Shown in pieces: positions 1 to 6,894 of a stretch of 64,000 bases of DNA. The stretch spans positions 1,162,625-1,226,624 of the forward strand of contig NZ_KQ948736.1 of NCBI RefSeq assembly GCF_001514195.1. Reading direction: 5' to 3'. The position numbers and the translations under genes were made by a program. The notes beneath the pieces were generated by a model that worked only from the letters and a program-made list of their open reading frames with translations, did no database searches and was not told where the DNA came from. The stretch's first letter is position 1. The number at the start of each line of letters is the position of its first letter. The stretch comes from Streptomyces griseorubiginosus (GTDB lineage Bacteria > Actinomycetota > Actinomycetes > Streptomycetales > Streptomycetaceae).

Positions 1-697
1 GGTCGACGAGGTCGCCGACGAAGACCGCGGTACGGCCCTCGGGGTGGATGCCGTCGGTGTAGCCCAACTTGCCCAGCAGGGTCTCCAGTTCGGTGGCGCA
101 GCCGTGGATGTCGCCGACGATGTCGAAGGGGCCGGTGAGGTGGGTCAGGTCGTTGAAGCGCTTCTCGGTGACGACGGTGGCGTTCTCGATGTCCGCCACC
201 CCGCGCAGGACGTGCACCTTGCGGAAGCCCTCGCGCTCCAAGTGGCGGACGGAGCGCCGCAGTTCGCGGATGTGCCGCTTGATGACCCGGACCGGCATGT
301 CGGCCCGGTCGGTGCGGCCCGCGTTGCGCTCGGCGCACACCTCCTCGGGGACGTCCAGGACGATGGCGATGGGCAGCACGTCGTACTGCTTGGCCAGGTC
401 GATCAGCTGGCGTCGGGAGTCCGACTGCACGCTGGTCGCGTCGACGACCGTGCGGCGGCCGGCGGCCAGGCGCTTGCCGGCGATGTAGTGGAGGACGTCG
501 AAGGCGTCCTTGGTGGCGCCCTGGTCGTTCTCGTCGTCGGAGACCAGGCCCCGGCAGAAGTCGGAGGAGATCACCTCGGTCGGCTTGAAGTGCCGCCGGG
601 CGAAGGTGGACTTGCCGGAGCCGGAGGCGCCGACGAGGACGACGAGGGAGAGGTCGGTGACGGGGAGGGTGCGCCCCGTGCGCTGGTTCTCGGTCAT
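1..697 (-). CDS. pnkp: Polynucleotide kinase-phosphatase Pnkp (N-terminal part; cut by window edge)
   Basis: End-healing enzyme of the bacterial Pnkp-Hen1 RNA-repair system. It phosphorylates 5' ends and removes 2',3'-cyclic phosphates, and its C-terminal adenylyltransferase works with Hen1. About 232 codons are visible. A P-loop GASGSGKST lies near residues 23-31, followed by the kinase fold. The metallophosphatase domain then opens with DIVGDIHGC near residue 195, the DxH motif of the calcineurin-like superfamily. The rest, including the ligase-like domain, lies left of base 1. The ATG at 697 overlaps the hen1 stop codon (ATGA), so the two are probably translationally coupled. The family call is firm from the motifs plus the neighbour; completeness cannot be judged. 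Confidence 0.93.
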   Translation of the reverse strand, partial: MTENQRTGRTLPVTDLSLVVLVGASGSGKSTFARRHFKPTEVISSDFCRGLVSDDENDQGATKDAFDVLHYIAGKRLAAGRRTVVDATSVQSDSRRQLIDLAKQYDVLPIAIVLDVPEEVCAERNAGRTDRADMPVRVIKRHIRELRRSVRHLEREGFRKVHVLRGVADIENATVVTEKRFNDLTHLTGPFDIVGDIHGCATELETLLGKLGYTDGIHPEGRTAVFVGDLVD

Positions 698-2196
698 GCC
701 GCCTTCGCCTCCTTCTCGTTCCTGTTCTCGTTCCTGACAGTGGTGCTCGGCGTAGCTGTGCTCAGTTCGAAGACGGCCATCTGCGTGGGCGGTCCGACCT
801 CCGGGTCGTCCGGGCCCACGGGCCGGAACTCCACCTCGTAGCCGTGCCGTTCGGCCACCGAGTTCGCCCAGGCGCGGAACTCCTCGCGGGTCCACTCGAA
901 GCGGTGGTCGCCGTGCCGGACATGGCCGGCCGGGAGCGACTCCCAGCGGACGTTGTACTCGACGTTCGGGGTCGTCACCAGGACGGTCCGGGGACGGGCC
1001 GCGCCGAAGACCGCGTACTCCAGAGCGGGCAGCCTCGGCAGGTCGAGGTGTTCGACGACCTCGCTGAGCACGGCGGCGTCGTACCCCACGAGCCGCTTGT
1101 CGGTGTAGGCGAGCGAGCCCTGGAGGAGCTGGACGCGGGAGGCCATCCGCTCGCCCATGCGGTCCAGCTTGAGCCGCCGGGAGGCGATGGTCAGGGCCCG
1201 CACGGACACGTCGACGCCGACGATCTCGGTGAACCTCGGGTCCTTGAGCAGCGCCTGCACCAACTGGCCCTGTCCGCAGCCGAGATCGAGCACCCGGGCC
1301 GCACCCGCGGCGCGCAGCGCGTCGAGGATGGCCTCACGGCGCTGCACGGCGAGCGGGGTCGGCTTCTCCTCGGTCTCGGTGTCCGCCTCGACGGCGTTGT
1401 CGATGTCCTCGACCTCGCTGTCGTCGGTCTCGGCGAGCCGGACCAGCTCCAGGCGCTCCATCGCCTCGCGCGTCAGCGACCAGCGGCGGGACAGGTAACG
1501 GCTGGTGATCAGCTTCTGCTCGGGGTGTGCGGGCAGCCAGCCCTCACCGGCGCGGAGCAGCTTGTCGACCTCGTCGGGGGCCACCCAGTAGTGCTTGGCG
1601 TCGTCGAGGACCGGGAGCAGGACGTACAGGTGGCGCAGCGCCTCGGCGAGGGTGAGCTCTGCGGACTCCAGTTCGAGCCGGACGTAGCGCGAGTCGCCCC
1701 ACTCGGGGAACTCGGCGTCCAGTGCGACCGGTTCGACGGTCACGGTCCAGCCGAGCGGCTCGAACAGCCGCCGGACGAGTGCCGGGCCGCCGCGCGCCGG
1801 GAGTGCGGGGACCTCGATGCGCAACGGCCTTGCCTGCGCGGGCAGTTCGGGCCGGGCGGCGCACACCCCGCGCATCGCGCTGGAGAACACCGCGCTCAGG
1901 GCCACCGCGAGCAGCGAGGAGGCGGCGTACGGGCGGTCGTTGACGTACTGGGCGAGGGCCGCGTCGGGGGCGCCGCCGCGTCCCTTGCCCTTGCCGCGCC
2001 TGACCAGTGCCACCGTGTCGACCTCCAGGAGCAGCGCGGCCGTGCAGCGCTGATCGTCCGCCTCGGGGTAGAGGACGTGCGCCCTGCCGTAGGAGGTGGA
2101 GAACGCCTGCGCCTTCTCGGGATGCTTGTGCAGCAGGTAGCCGAGGTCGGTGGCGGGGCGCTCGGGAGTGCCGGTGGTGGTGATGGTCAGGAACAT
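694..2196 (-). CDS. hen1: 3'-terminal RNA ribose 2'-O-methyltransferase Hen1
   Basis: A 500-residue bacterial Hen1. It methylates the 2'-OH at the RNA repair junction, so that a tRNA cut by a ribotoxin cannot be cut again there. The N-terminal part (about 1-240) matches the ligase-activating domain of bacterial Hen1. An acidic linker (about 255-280) follows, then the methyltransferase with SAM motif DLGCGQG at 304-310. The metal-binding set is visible: E379, E382 and H383 in EVVEH, and a histidine of HRFEWT (H431), as in plant and clostridial HEN1. The start ATG at 2196 is preceded by GGAAAGG. The gene is coupled to pnkp by an ATGA overlap. Confidence 0.95.
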   Translation of the reverse strand: MFLTITTTGTPERPATDLGYLLHKHPEKAQAFSTSYGRAHVLYPEADDQRCTAALLLEVDTVALVRRGKGKGRGGAPDAALAQYVNDRPYAASSLLAVALSAVFSSAMRGVCAARPELPAQARPLRIEVPALPARGGPALVRRLFEPLGWTVTVEPVALDAEFPEWGDSRYVRLELESAELTLAEALRHLYVLLPVLDDAKHYWVAPDEVDKLLRAGEGWLPAHPEQKLITSRYLSRRWSLTREAMERLELVRLAETDDSEVEDIDNAVEADTETEEKPTPLAVQRREAILDALRAAGAARVLDLGCGQGQLVQALLKDPRFTEIVGVDVSVRALTIASRRLKLDRMGERMASRVQLLQGSLAYTDKRLVGYDAAVLSEVVEHLDLPRLPALEYAVFGAARPRTVLVTTPNVEYNVRWESLPAGHVRHGDHRFEWTREEFRAWANSVAERHGYEVEFRPVGPDDPEVGPPTQMAVFELSTATPSTTVRNENRNEKEAKAA

Positions 2197-2245
2197 GGTG
2201 AGGGCCTTTCCGGCCGGTGGACGGTACAGGGTGCCGTGCGCGCGA

Positions 2246-2276
2246 GAGCCCCCAGGAAGGGTGATCCTGGGGGCTC
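2246..2276 (-). terminator. Perfect 12-bp hairpin between the F420 oxidoreductase and hen1
   Basis: The arms at 2246-2257 and 2265-2276 pair perfectly (GAGCCCCCAGGA and its complement) around a 7-nt loop. It lies about 90 nt past the stop of the upstream minus-strand gene and 50 nt before hen1. It could end the oxidoreductase transcript or act as a 5' structure on the hen1 messenger. There is no clear U-run. Confidence 0.6.
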
Positions 2277-2362
2277 GGCAGGACGACGTCCTCAGCTTCG
2301 CACAGGGGCTGTGACCAGCGCCTTCGATTTACGACAGCTGCGACTGAACCTGTCTGGACCTG

Positions 2363-3286
2363 TTACGGCAGCTGCGACTGGACCTGGGCGGAGATCAGCT
2401 CCAGGTGGTCCAGGTCGTCGAGGTCGAGGACCTGGAGGTAGACGCGGCGGGAGCCGACGGCGGCGTAGCGGCCGATCTTGTCGACGACCTCGGCCGGGGT
2501 GCCGGCCAGGCCGTTCTCCTTGAGCTCGTCGACCTCGCGGCCGATCGCCGCGGCACGGCGGGCGACCTCCTGGTCGTCCTTGCCGACGCAGACGACGAGG
2601 GCGTTGGAGAAGGTGATCGCGTCGGCCGCGCGGCCCGCCTCCTCGGCGGCGGCGCGGACCCGGCCGAACTGCTTCTCGCTGTCCTCGACCGAGCCGAACG
2701 GCAGGTTGAACTCGTCGGCGTAGCGGGCGGCGAGCCGCGGGGTCCGCTTGGCGCCGTGGCCGCCGATCAGCACGGGGATCCTGTCCTGGGCGGGCTTGGG
2801 CAGCGCGGGCGACTTCGTGAGGTCGTAGTGCTCGCCGTGGAAGTCGAAGGTGTCGCCGGGCCCGGTGCCCCACAGGCCGGTGACGATCTCCAGCTGCTCC
2901 TCCAGGCGCGCGAACTTCTCCTTCGGGAACGGGATGCCGTACGCCTGGTGCTCCTCCTCGAACCAGCCCGCGCCCAGGCCGAGTTCGACACGGCCGCCGG
3001 ACATCTGGTCGACCTGGGCGACCTGGATGGCGAGGACGCCGGGCAGCCGGAAGGTGGCGGCGGTCATCAGGGTGCCGAGGCGGATGCGCCTGGTCTCGCG
3101 GGCGAGGCCGGCGAGGGTGATCCAGGCGTCGGTGGGGCCGGGGAGGCCGTCCCCGTCGCCCATCTTGAGGTAGTGGTCAGAGCGGAAGAAGGCGTCGAAG
3201 CCCAGATCCTCGGTGGCCTTCGCGACGGTGAGGAGGGTGTCGTAGCTCGCACCCTGCTGGGGCTCGGTGAAGATGCGCAGATCCAT
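2363..3286 (-). CDS. LLM-class F420-dependent oxidoreductase
   Basis: A 307-residue luciferase-like (TIM-barrel) oxidoreductase of the type that uses coenzyme F420 in actinobacteria; the substrate cannot be told from sequence. Family hallmarks visible include the N-terminal MDLRIFTEP strand, FDAFFRSDHY, the LGTLMTAATFR stretch, SGGRVELGLGAGW and the C-terminal IGGHGAKRTPRLAARYADEFN. The ATG at 3286 is preferred over upstream in-frame codons because the family begins directly with this strand. Just past the stop, an 18-bp stretch of the gene end (CAGCTGCGACTG-A/G-ACCTG) is duplicated. It is probably monocistronic, with a hairpin before hen1. Confidence 0.88.
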   Translation of the reverse strand: MDLRIFTEPQQGASYDTLLTVAKATEDLGFDAFFRSDHYLKMGDGDGLPGPTDAWITLAGLARETRRIRLGTLMTAATFRLPGVLAIQVAQVDQMSGGRVELGLGAGWFEEEHQAYGIPFPKEKFARLEEQLEIVTGLWGTGPGDTFDFHGEHYDLTKSPALPKPAQDRIPVLIGGHGAKRTPRLAARYADEFNLPFGSVEDSEKQFGRVRAAAEEAGRAADAITFSNALVVCVGKDDQEVARRAAAIGREVDELKENGLAGTPAEVVDKIGRYAAVGSRRVYLQVLDLDDLDHLELISAQVQSQLP

Positions 3287-3516
3287 GTCTCCATCCTGCA
3301 CGCAGGGGTGCGCTGTGGCCTCACCGGTCCCTTTGACCTCCGTCGTGCCGCCGTGCCGCCGTCCCCGGGCGGGTGAAAATCCGTCCACGGGGTGCGTGGG
3401 GGGTGACCGTGCCAGTGACCGGGCCCTTTGGTGATCGTTGGCTGGGGCGGAACCGGCTTGTCGTCGCCGGTGCGCCGTCCGTTACCCGCGTGGGTTTTTG
3501 GGCCGAGGAGGCCGTC

Positions 3517-3687
3517 ATGTCCGAAGGAACCGTGCCGCTGACTGCGGGGGCTGGGCAGCCGAAGGGGTTGTTGCAGCAGATGGAGGAGTTGATGGCGGCA
3601 CTGAACGCGGATCTGTCGGCGTTGGATGCGGATCTTCAGGGGGCCGGGGGTTCTGGGCGGGGGGTCGGGGAGGAGGAGGCGGGCTGA
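3517..3687 (+). CDS. Small hypothetical protein, 56 aa
   Basis: A short reading frame starting MSEGTVPL with a good ribosome-binding site (GAGGAGG, 6 nt upstream). The middle is a predicted amphipathic helix (LLQQMEELMAALNADLSALDADL) with heptad-like leucines, followed by a Gly-rich acidic tail. It is not membrane-bound and has no recognised domain. It is transcribed away from the oxidoreductase, with about 230 bp between the two starts. No function is assigned. The case for it being a gene rests on the RBS and the helical pattern. Confidence 0.5.
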   Translation: MSEGTVPLTAGAGQPKGLLQQMEELMAALNADLSALDADLQGAGGSGRGVGEEEAG

Positions 3688-3713
3688 GGTCTGTCCTCGG
3701 GTGCGGGTGGGTG

Positions 3714-3743
3714 GGGGCTGGTCGCGCAGTTCCCCGCGCCCCT
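3714..3743. repeat. Dispersed Streptomyces intergenic repeat, copy 1
   Basis: The 30-bp core pairs GGGGCTGGTCGCGCAG with CCCCGCGCCCCT-type sequence. The same core appears in inverted orientation at 12855 and as an expanded variant at 6163. It lies between convergent genes (ends at 3687 and 3797), where it may act as a bidirectional terminator. Confidence 0.75.
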
Positions 3744-3796
3744 GAGTGGGTGCAGTCGAACCCTGCCCAGCTGTACCCACACCGCGGCCGAAGAGC

Positions 3797-4267
3797 TCAC
3801 CCCGCCTCCCGTTCGGTCAGCCCCTCCCCCCGGTCCGCCAGTCTTCGCAGCATCTGGAGGACTCGGTCCCGGGACTCGTCCGCCGCGTCGATCGCCTCCA
3901 TGCACTGCCAGTACGTCGTCTCGTCGTCCGCCGCGCACGCTAGGCCGACCAGGGCGATGCCGACCTCGCCGAGGAGGCCGCCGAGGTACTGGAGGGCCTG
4001 GCGGGCGTCGCCGAGGTCGGTGAGCTGCGCGGCCCGGAGCTCCGCGAGGGCGACGTCGGGGCGGTCGAGGACCCCGCAGCCACGCCCCGCGAGCTCGGTC
4101 AACCCGATTGCCTCGCCCCGGAGTTCGGGCGGTCCGGCGACCGCGAGGCGACTCCCTATGGCCTGGGCCAGGGCCTGCGCCTGCCACACCTCGGCCATGA
4201 CCTGAGGCGGCTCACCGCCACCGGCCAGGGCACGCCTGCTCGTCACGATGAGCCGCACCGCGTCCAT
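3797..4267 (-). CDS. Hypothetical protein, DUF6099-like
   Basis: A 156-residue, mostly helical cytosolic protein starting MDAVRLIVTSRRALAGG. It has no signal peptide, membrane span or catalytic motif. It resembles a Streptomyces-only family annotated DUF6099, recalled from memory. The ATG at 4267 was chosen because residues encoded further upstream are Arg-rich and unlike the rest. The acidic helical segment DDETTYWQCMEAIDAADESRDRV ends the fold. Function is unknown. It is separated from the MazG-like gene by about 230 bp of promoter sequence. Confidence 0.72.
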   Translation of the reverse strand: MDAVRLIVTSRRALAGGGEPPQVMAEVWQAQALAQAIGSRLAVAGPPELRGEAIGLTELAGRGCGVLDRPDVALAELRAAQLTDLGDARQALQYLGGLLGEVGIALVGLACAADDETTYWQCMEAIDAADESRDRVLQMLRRLADRGEGLTEREAG

Positions 4268-4465
4268 CGGCTGCCCCCGTCTGTCGCGACGTACCCCCGG
4301 CACGTCCGCCCGAACTCCCTTGTTCACTACCCAGAGTGAGGTCGCTCGGAACGAAAAGCCAGAGGTGGGCGGAAATCTGTGGACAACAAATCGATTTCGG
4401 AACAGCTTTTCATCACGGAGAGTGAAAGAGGAGCGGGCCGCTCCTCGGGGGCGGGCGGATTCCCC

Positions 4466-4495
4466 AGGGCCGCGCTCCTCAGGGCCGCGCTCCTC
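4466..4495. repeat. Tandem 15-bp duplication at the 3' end of the MazG-like gene
   Basis: AGGGCCGCGCTCCTC occurs twice head to tail (4466-4480, 4481-4495), and a third partial copy begins at 4496. The second copy reaches into the stop codon of the MazG-like gene, so this looks like a slippage duplication at a gene end. Confidence 0.8.
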
Positions 4496-4820
4496 AGGGC
4501 GCGGGAAACCGCCGTTCGTTCCGGTCGATCTTCGCGGAGAGCGCGGTCAACGGGTCGACGCCGAGCACCTCGCACAGCTGGAGCAGATACGCGAGCACGT
4601 CGGCGATCTCGTCCGTGACGCGGTGTGCGGTGTCGGGGTCGTCCATGACCCGGGCGGACTCCTCCGGCGTCAACCACTGGAAGATCTCGACCAGTTCGGA
4701 GGCCTCCACGCTGAGCGCGGCCACGAGGTTCTTGGGCGTGTGGTACGGCTGCCAGTCGCGGGCGGCCGCGAACTCGGCCAGTCTGCGCTGGAGCTTCGCC
4801 ACGTCGAGAGGTTCGGTCAC
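4494..4820 (-). CDS. MazG-like nucleotide pyrophosphohydrolase
   Basis: A 108-residue all-alpha NTP pyrophosphohydrolase of the MazG/RS21-C6 type, which hydrolyses (d)NTPs to the monophosphate and pyrophosphate. It has the metal-binding ExxE...ExxD arrangement: E39xxE42 in SVEASEL and E71xxD74 in DEIADVLAYLL. These are followed by the conserved AKIDRNERRFP tail. The length fits single-domain dCTPase/MazG-like members. The GTG at 4820 overlaps the upstream ATPase stop as GTGA, implying translational coupling. The preferred nucleotide is unknown. Confidence 0.88.
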   Translation of the reverse strand: MTEPLDVAKLQRRLAEFAAARDWQPYHTPKNLVAALSVEASELVEIFQWLTPEESARVMDDPDTAHRVTDEIADVLAYLLQLCEVLGVDPLTALSAKIDRNERRFPAP

Positions 4821-6052
4821 GGCTCCAGGTGTACCACTGTGACGCCGTCCGTCCCGCCGGCCCACGAGGCGTCGCTCACCGCGCCGACCAGCCGGATGTG
4901 CCCGCGCTCGCACATCCGCAGGGCCAGTCGCAGCAGTTCGGCCCGCTGCCGTGGATCCAGTCCGCGGTCGAGGTTGTCGGCGAGCACGGTGAGGGTCTGC
5001 ATGGCCGCCGGCACCTCGCCGGCCGGGTCGACCTCCAGCACGCCGGGTCCGGTGAGCAGGACGAGCGCAAGGGCGAGGTACCTCAACTCGCCGTCACCCA
5101 GCCGCCCGAGCTCCGTACGGCCGCCGTCCCCGCGGTCGATCAGCGCCCGCACCGCCCCGGTGAGCAGGGGCTCGGCGAGGACGTCGGCGACGGGTCCCGC
5201 GCATCCGGCGCCCGCCGCGGCGACGAGTTGGGCGTGCCGCCGGGAGCATTCCGAACGCGTGCGCCACAGGACGTCGGCGAGGTTGTCGCAGCCGCCGAGC
5301 AGCCGTCCGGAGCCGGTCGGCACGGGCAGGCGCATGCGTCCGGGGCGTGGGTCGCAGCCGAAGACGGAGCGCAGGGCGACGACCATCTGCTCGGCGGCCG
5401 CGAGGACGTGCCGCTGCCCGTCCGTCTTGCCGGCCACCCGCAGCGGCAGCAGGGCGGTGCCGAGCCGGTCGTCCGGGAGCGGGGCGCGGGTGACCGGGGC
5501 GGTCCCGGCGGTGTGCCAGGCGGCCTGGACGGCACGGCGGGTGGGGTCGCGCAGGGCGGTCTCCAGGAGGACGAGGCCGCCGGAGGTCAACCGTTCGCCC
5601 ACGATGCGCAGTTGGGGCTCGGCCTGGACGGCGACGTCGAGGCGGACCGGTCCCTCGGGGCCGTCCGCGGTGCAGCCGATCCGGAAGCCGCGGCGGTGCT
5701 GGGCGTCGGGCCGGGCCCGGTCGGGGACACAGGCGCCGGGGTCGGGGAAGACCTCGACGAGGCTCGCGCCGCCACCGAGCCGCGCGAGTGCCTCGTAGGC
5801 CCGGAGCGCACCGGTCTTGCCGCTTCCGCTGGGGCCGGCGAACAGGGTCAACGGCCCGATCGGCAGGACGGCGCGGCGGTGCACGGCGTACGCGGAGAGC
5901 CGGAGTTCGGTGAGACACGGCCGGTCGGGACGGTGCTCACCGCTGCACGACGGCTCCGCGAGCGGGGAGGGCGACTCACCGCCGTGCGACGACTCCGCGA
6001 GCGGGGAGGCCGACTGGGCCGGGACGACGGAGGAGGTGGGGGACACACGCAT
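4817..6052 (-). CDS. P-loop ATPase, RecF/SMC-like (AAA-type)
   Basis: A 411-residue ATP-binding protein. The N-terminal 45 residues are low-complexity and carry an internal 13-residue duplication. Then come LTELRLSAYAVHRR and the Walker A motif GPSGSGKT at 73-80, arranged as in RecF/OLD-like ATPases (strand, residue ring, P-loop). Near residues 315-333 LGRLGDGELRYLALALVLL resembles the ABC-type signature helix. PGVLEVDPAGEV near 336-347 sits where Walker B belongs, with aspartate kept but no typical DE pair. C-terminal HIRLVGAVSDASW ends the P-loop fold. It is coupled to the MazG-like gene, suggesting a shared job in nucleotide metabolism or DNA maintenance, but the substrate is unknown. Confidence 0.78.
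   Translation of the reverse strand: MRVSPTSSVVPAQSASPLAESSHGGESPSPLAEPSCSGEHRPDRPCLTELRLSAYAVHRRAVLPIGPLTLFAGPSGSGKTGALRAYEALARLGGGASLVEVFPDPGACVPDRARPDAQHRRGFRIGCTADGPEGPVRLDVAVQAEPQLRIVGERLTSGGLVLLETALRDPTRRAVQAAWHTAGTAPVTRAPLPDDRLGTALLPLRVAGKTDGQRHVLAAAEQMVVALRSVFGCDPRPGRMRLPVPTGSGRLLGGCDNLADVLWRTRSECSRRHAQLVAAAGAGCAGPVADVLAEPLLTGAVRALIDRGDGGRTELGRLGDGELRYLALALVLLTGPGVLEVDPAGEVPAAMQTLTVLADNLDRGLDPRQRAELLRLALRMCERGHIRLVGAVSDASWAGGTDGVTVVHLEP
5936..6013. repeat. Two tandem 39-bp units inside the ATPase N-terminus
   Basis: Units at 5936-5974 and 5975-6013 share CTCCGCGAGCGGGGAGG at a 39-bp offset and encode two SPLAE...GE blocks of 13 residues. The repeat preserves frame and lies in a disordered N-terminal extension. 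Confidence 0.85.
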
Positions 6053-6162
6053 ATCCGGACCGTAGGACTCCGCCCCTGGGCGAACCGTTACTCCCTGACG
6101 CCCTTCCTACGATCGAGCGAACGTCCCCGCCCCCTTCACACCCCGGGCACCCCCAACCCCCC

Positions 6163-6235
6163 AGGGGCGCGGGGCTGTATCGATGTGCGGCTCCGCCGCG
6201 TGGGCGCGACCAGCCACAACGCACCCGCAGCCGCA
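6163..6235. repeat. Dispersed Streptomyces intergenic repeat, expanded variant (copy 2)
   Basis: It begins AGGGGCGCGGGG and ends GCGCGACCAGCCAC...ACCCGCAGCCG like the copy at 12855. Between them is an insert containing ATGTGCGGCTCCGCCGCGTG, which can fold as GCGGC...GCCGC. It lies between the ATPase start and the end of the SepF-like gene. Confidence 0.75.
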
Positions 6236-6270
6236 CTCCCAGCCGCACCCGCCAGGGAACCGGCCCCGGC

Positions 6271-6660
6271 CTAAACCCCCGGCACCCCCGCCTGCTCCAT
6301 CAACCCCGTCACCTCGGTCCCCGCCGGCGTCAGCAGGAACACGTTGCGGTCCACCCGGTGCATCCCGCTGGCCAGGCCGAAGACGACCCCGGTGCTGAAG
6401 TCGAGGACCCGTTTGGCGACCTCCGTCTCCGCGCCGGTGAGGTCGAGGAGGACGGGGATGCCCGCCATGAGCGTCTCGGCGACCTCGCGGGCGTCCGCGA
6501 AGACGTTGATCCGCAGGACGACGAACCGGCGCCGGGCCTCGGTAGGGGCCTCCGGCACCGTCCGGTGGTCGATCGCGGACGGCCACGCGTCCCGCCCTCG
6601 CAACGGAACGACCTGGGCGAGCCCCTCCCACTGTTCATCGGTGACGTCGTACCTGTTCAC
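6271..6660 (-). CDS. SepF-like cell division protein
   Basis: A 129-residue SepF-domain protein. SepF anchors and bundles FtsZ at the septum, and streptomycetes carry extra SepF-like paralogues. The C-terminal domain shows the family pattern: RRFVVLRINVFADAREVAETLMAGIPVLLDLTGAETEVAKRVLDFSTGVVFGLASGMHRV followed by VFLLTPAG. The N-terminal membrane-targeting helix of canonical SepF is missing, so this is likelier a SepF-like paralogue than the main SepF beside ftsZ, and no ftsZ is nearby. The GTG start (MNRYDVTDEQW) is preferred because upstream codons encode unrelated acidic residues. Confidence 0.85.
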   Translation of the reverse strand: MNRYDVTDEQWEGLAQVVPLRGRDAWPSAIDHRTVPEAPTEARRRFVVLRINVFADAREVAETLMAGIPVLLDLTGAETEVAKRVLDFSTGVVFGLASGMHRVDRNVFLLTPAGTEVTGLMEQAGVPGV

Positions 6661-6894
6661 CGGCTGCCCCCGCTCCGACTCGCCTTCATTGCCTGCACCA
6701 GCCAATTCTTACGCCAAGTCACCCGTTCGGCCCAACAACGACACGGTCCGCGACCGCCTCGGCGGCCCCACGCGCCCCCCGCTCATCGTGACGAAAGGGT
6801 CTTACCCGCCTCACACCGGACTCTTGGCCTCCTGCCCCACCCCCCTCACCGCCCCCGATTAGCGTCCGATGCCGTGTTCCTGGCAGATACTCAG

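Noticed and set aside
6358..6894. Long upstream extension of the membrane glycosyltransferase frame
   Set aside because: It is antisense to the SepF-like gene and rich in Arg/Pro/Gly. The ATG at 6895 directly precedes the hydrophobic N-terminal part.
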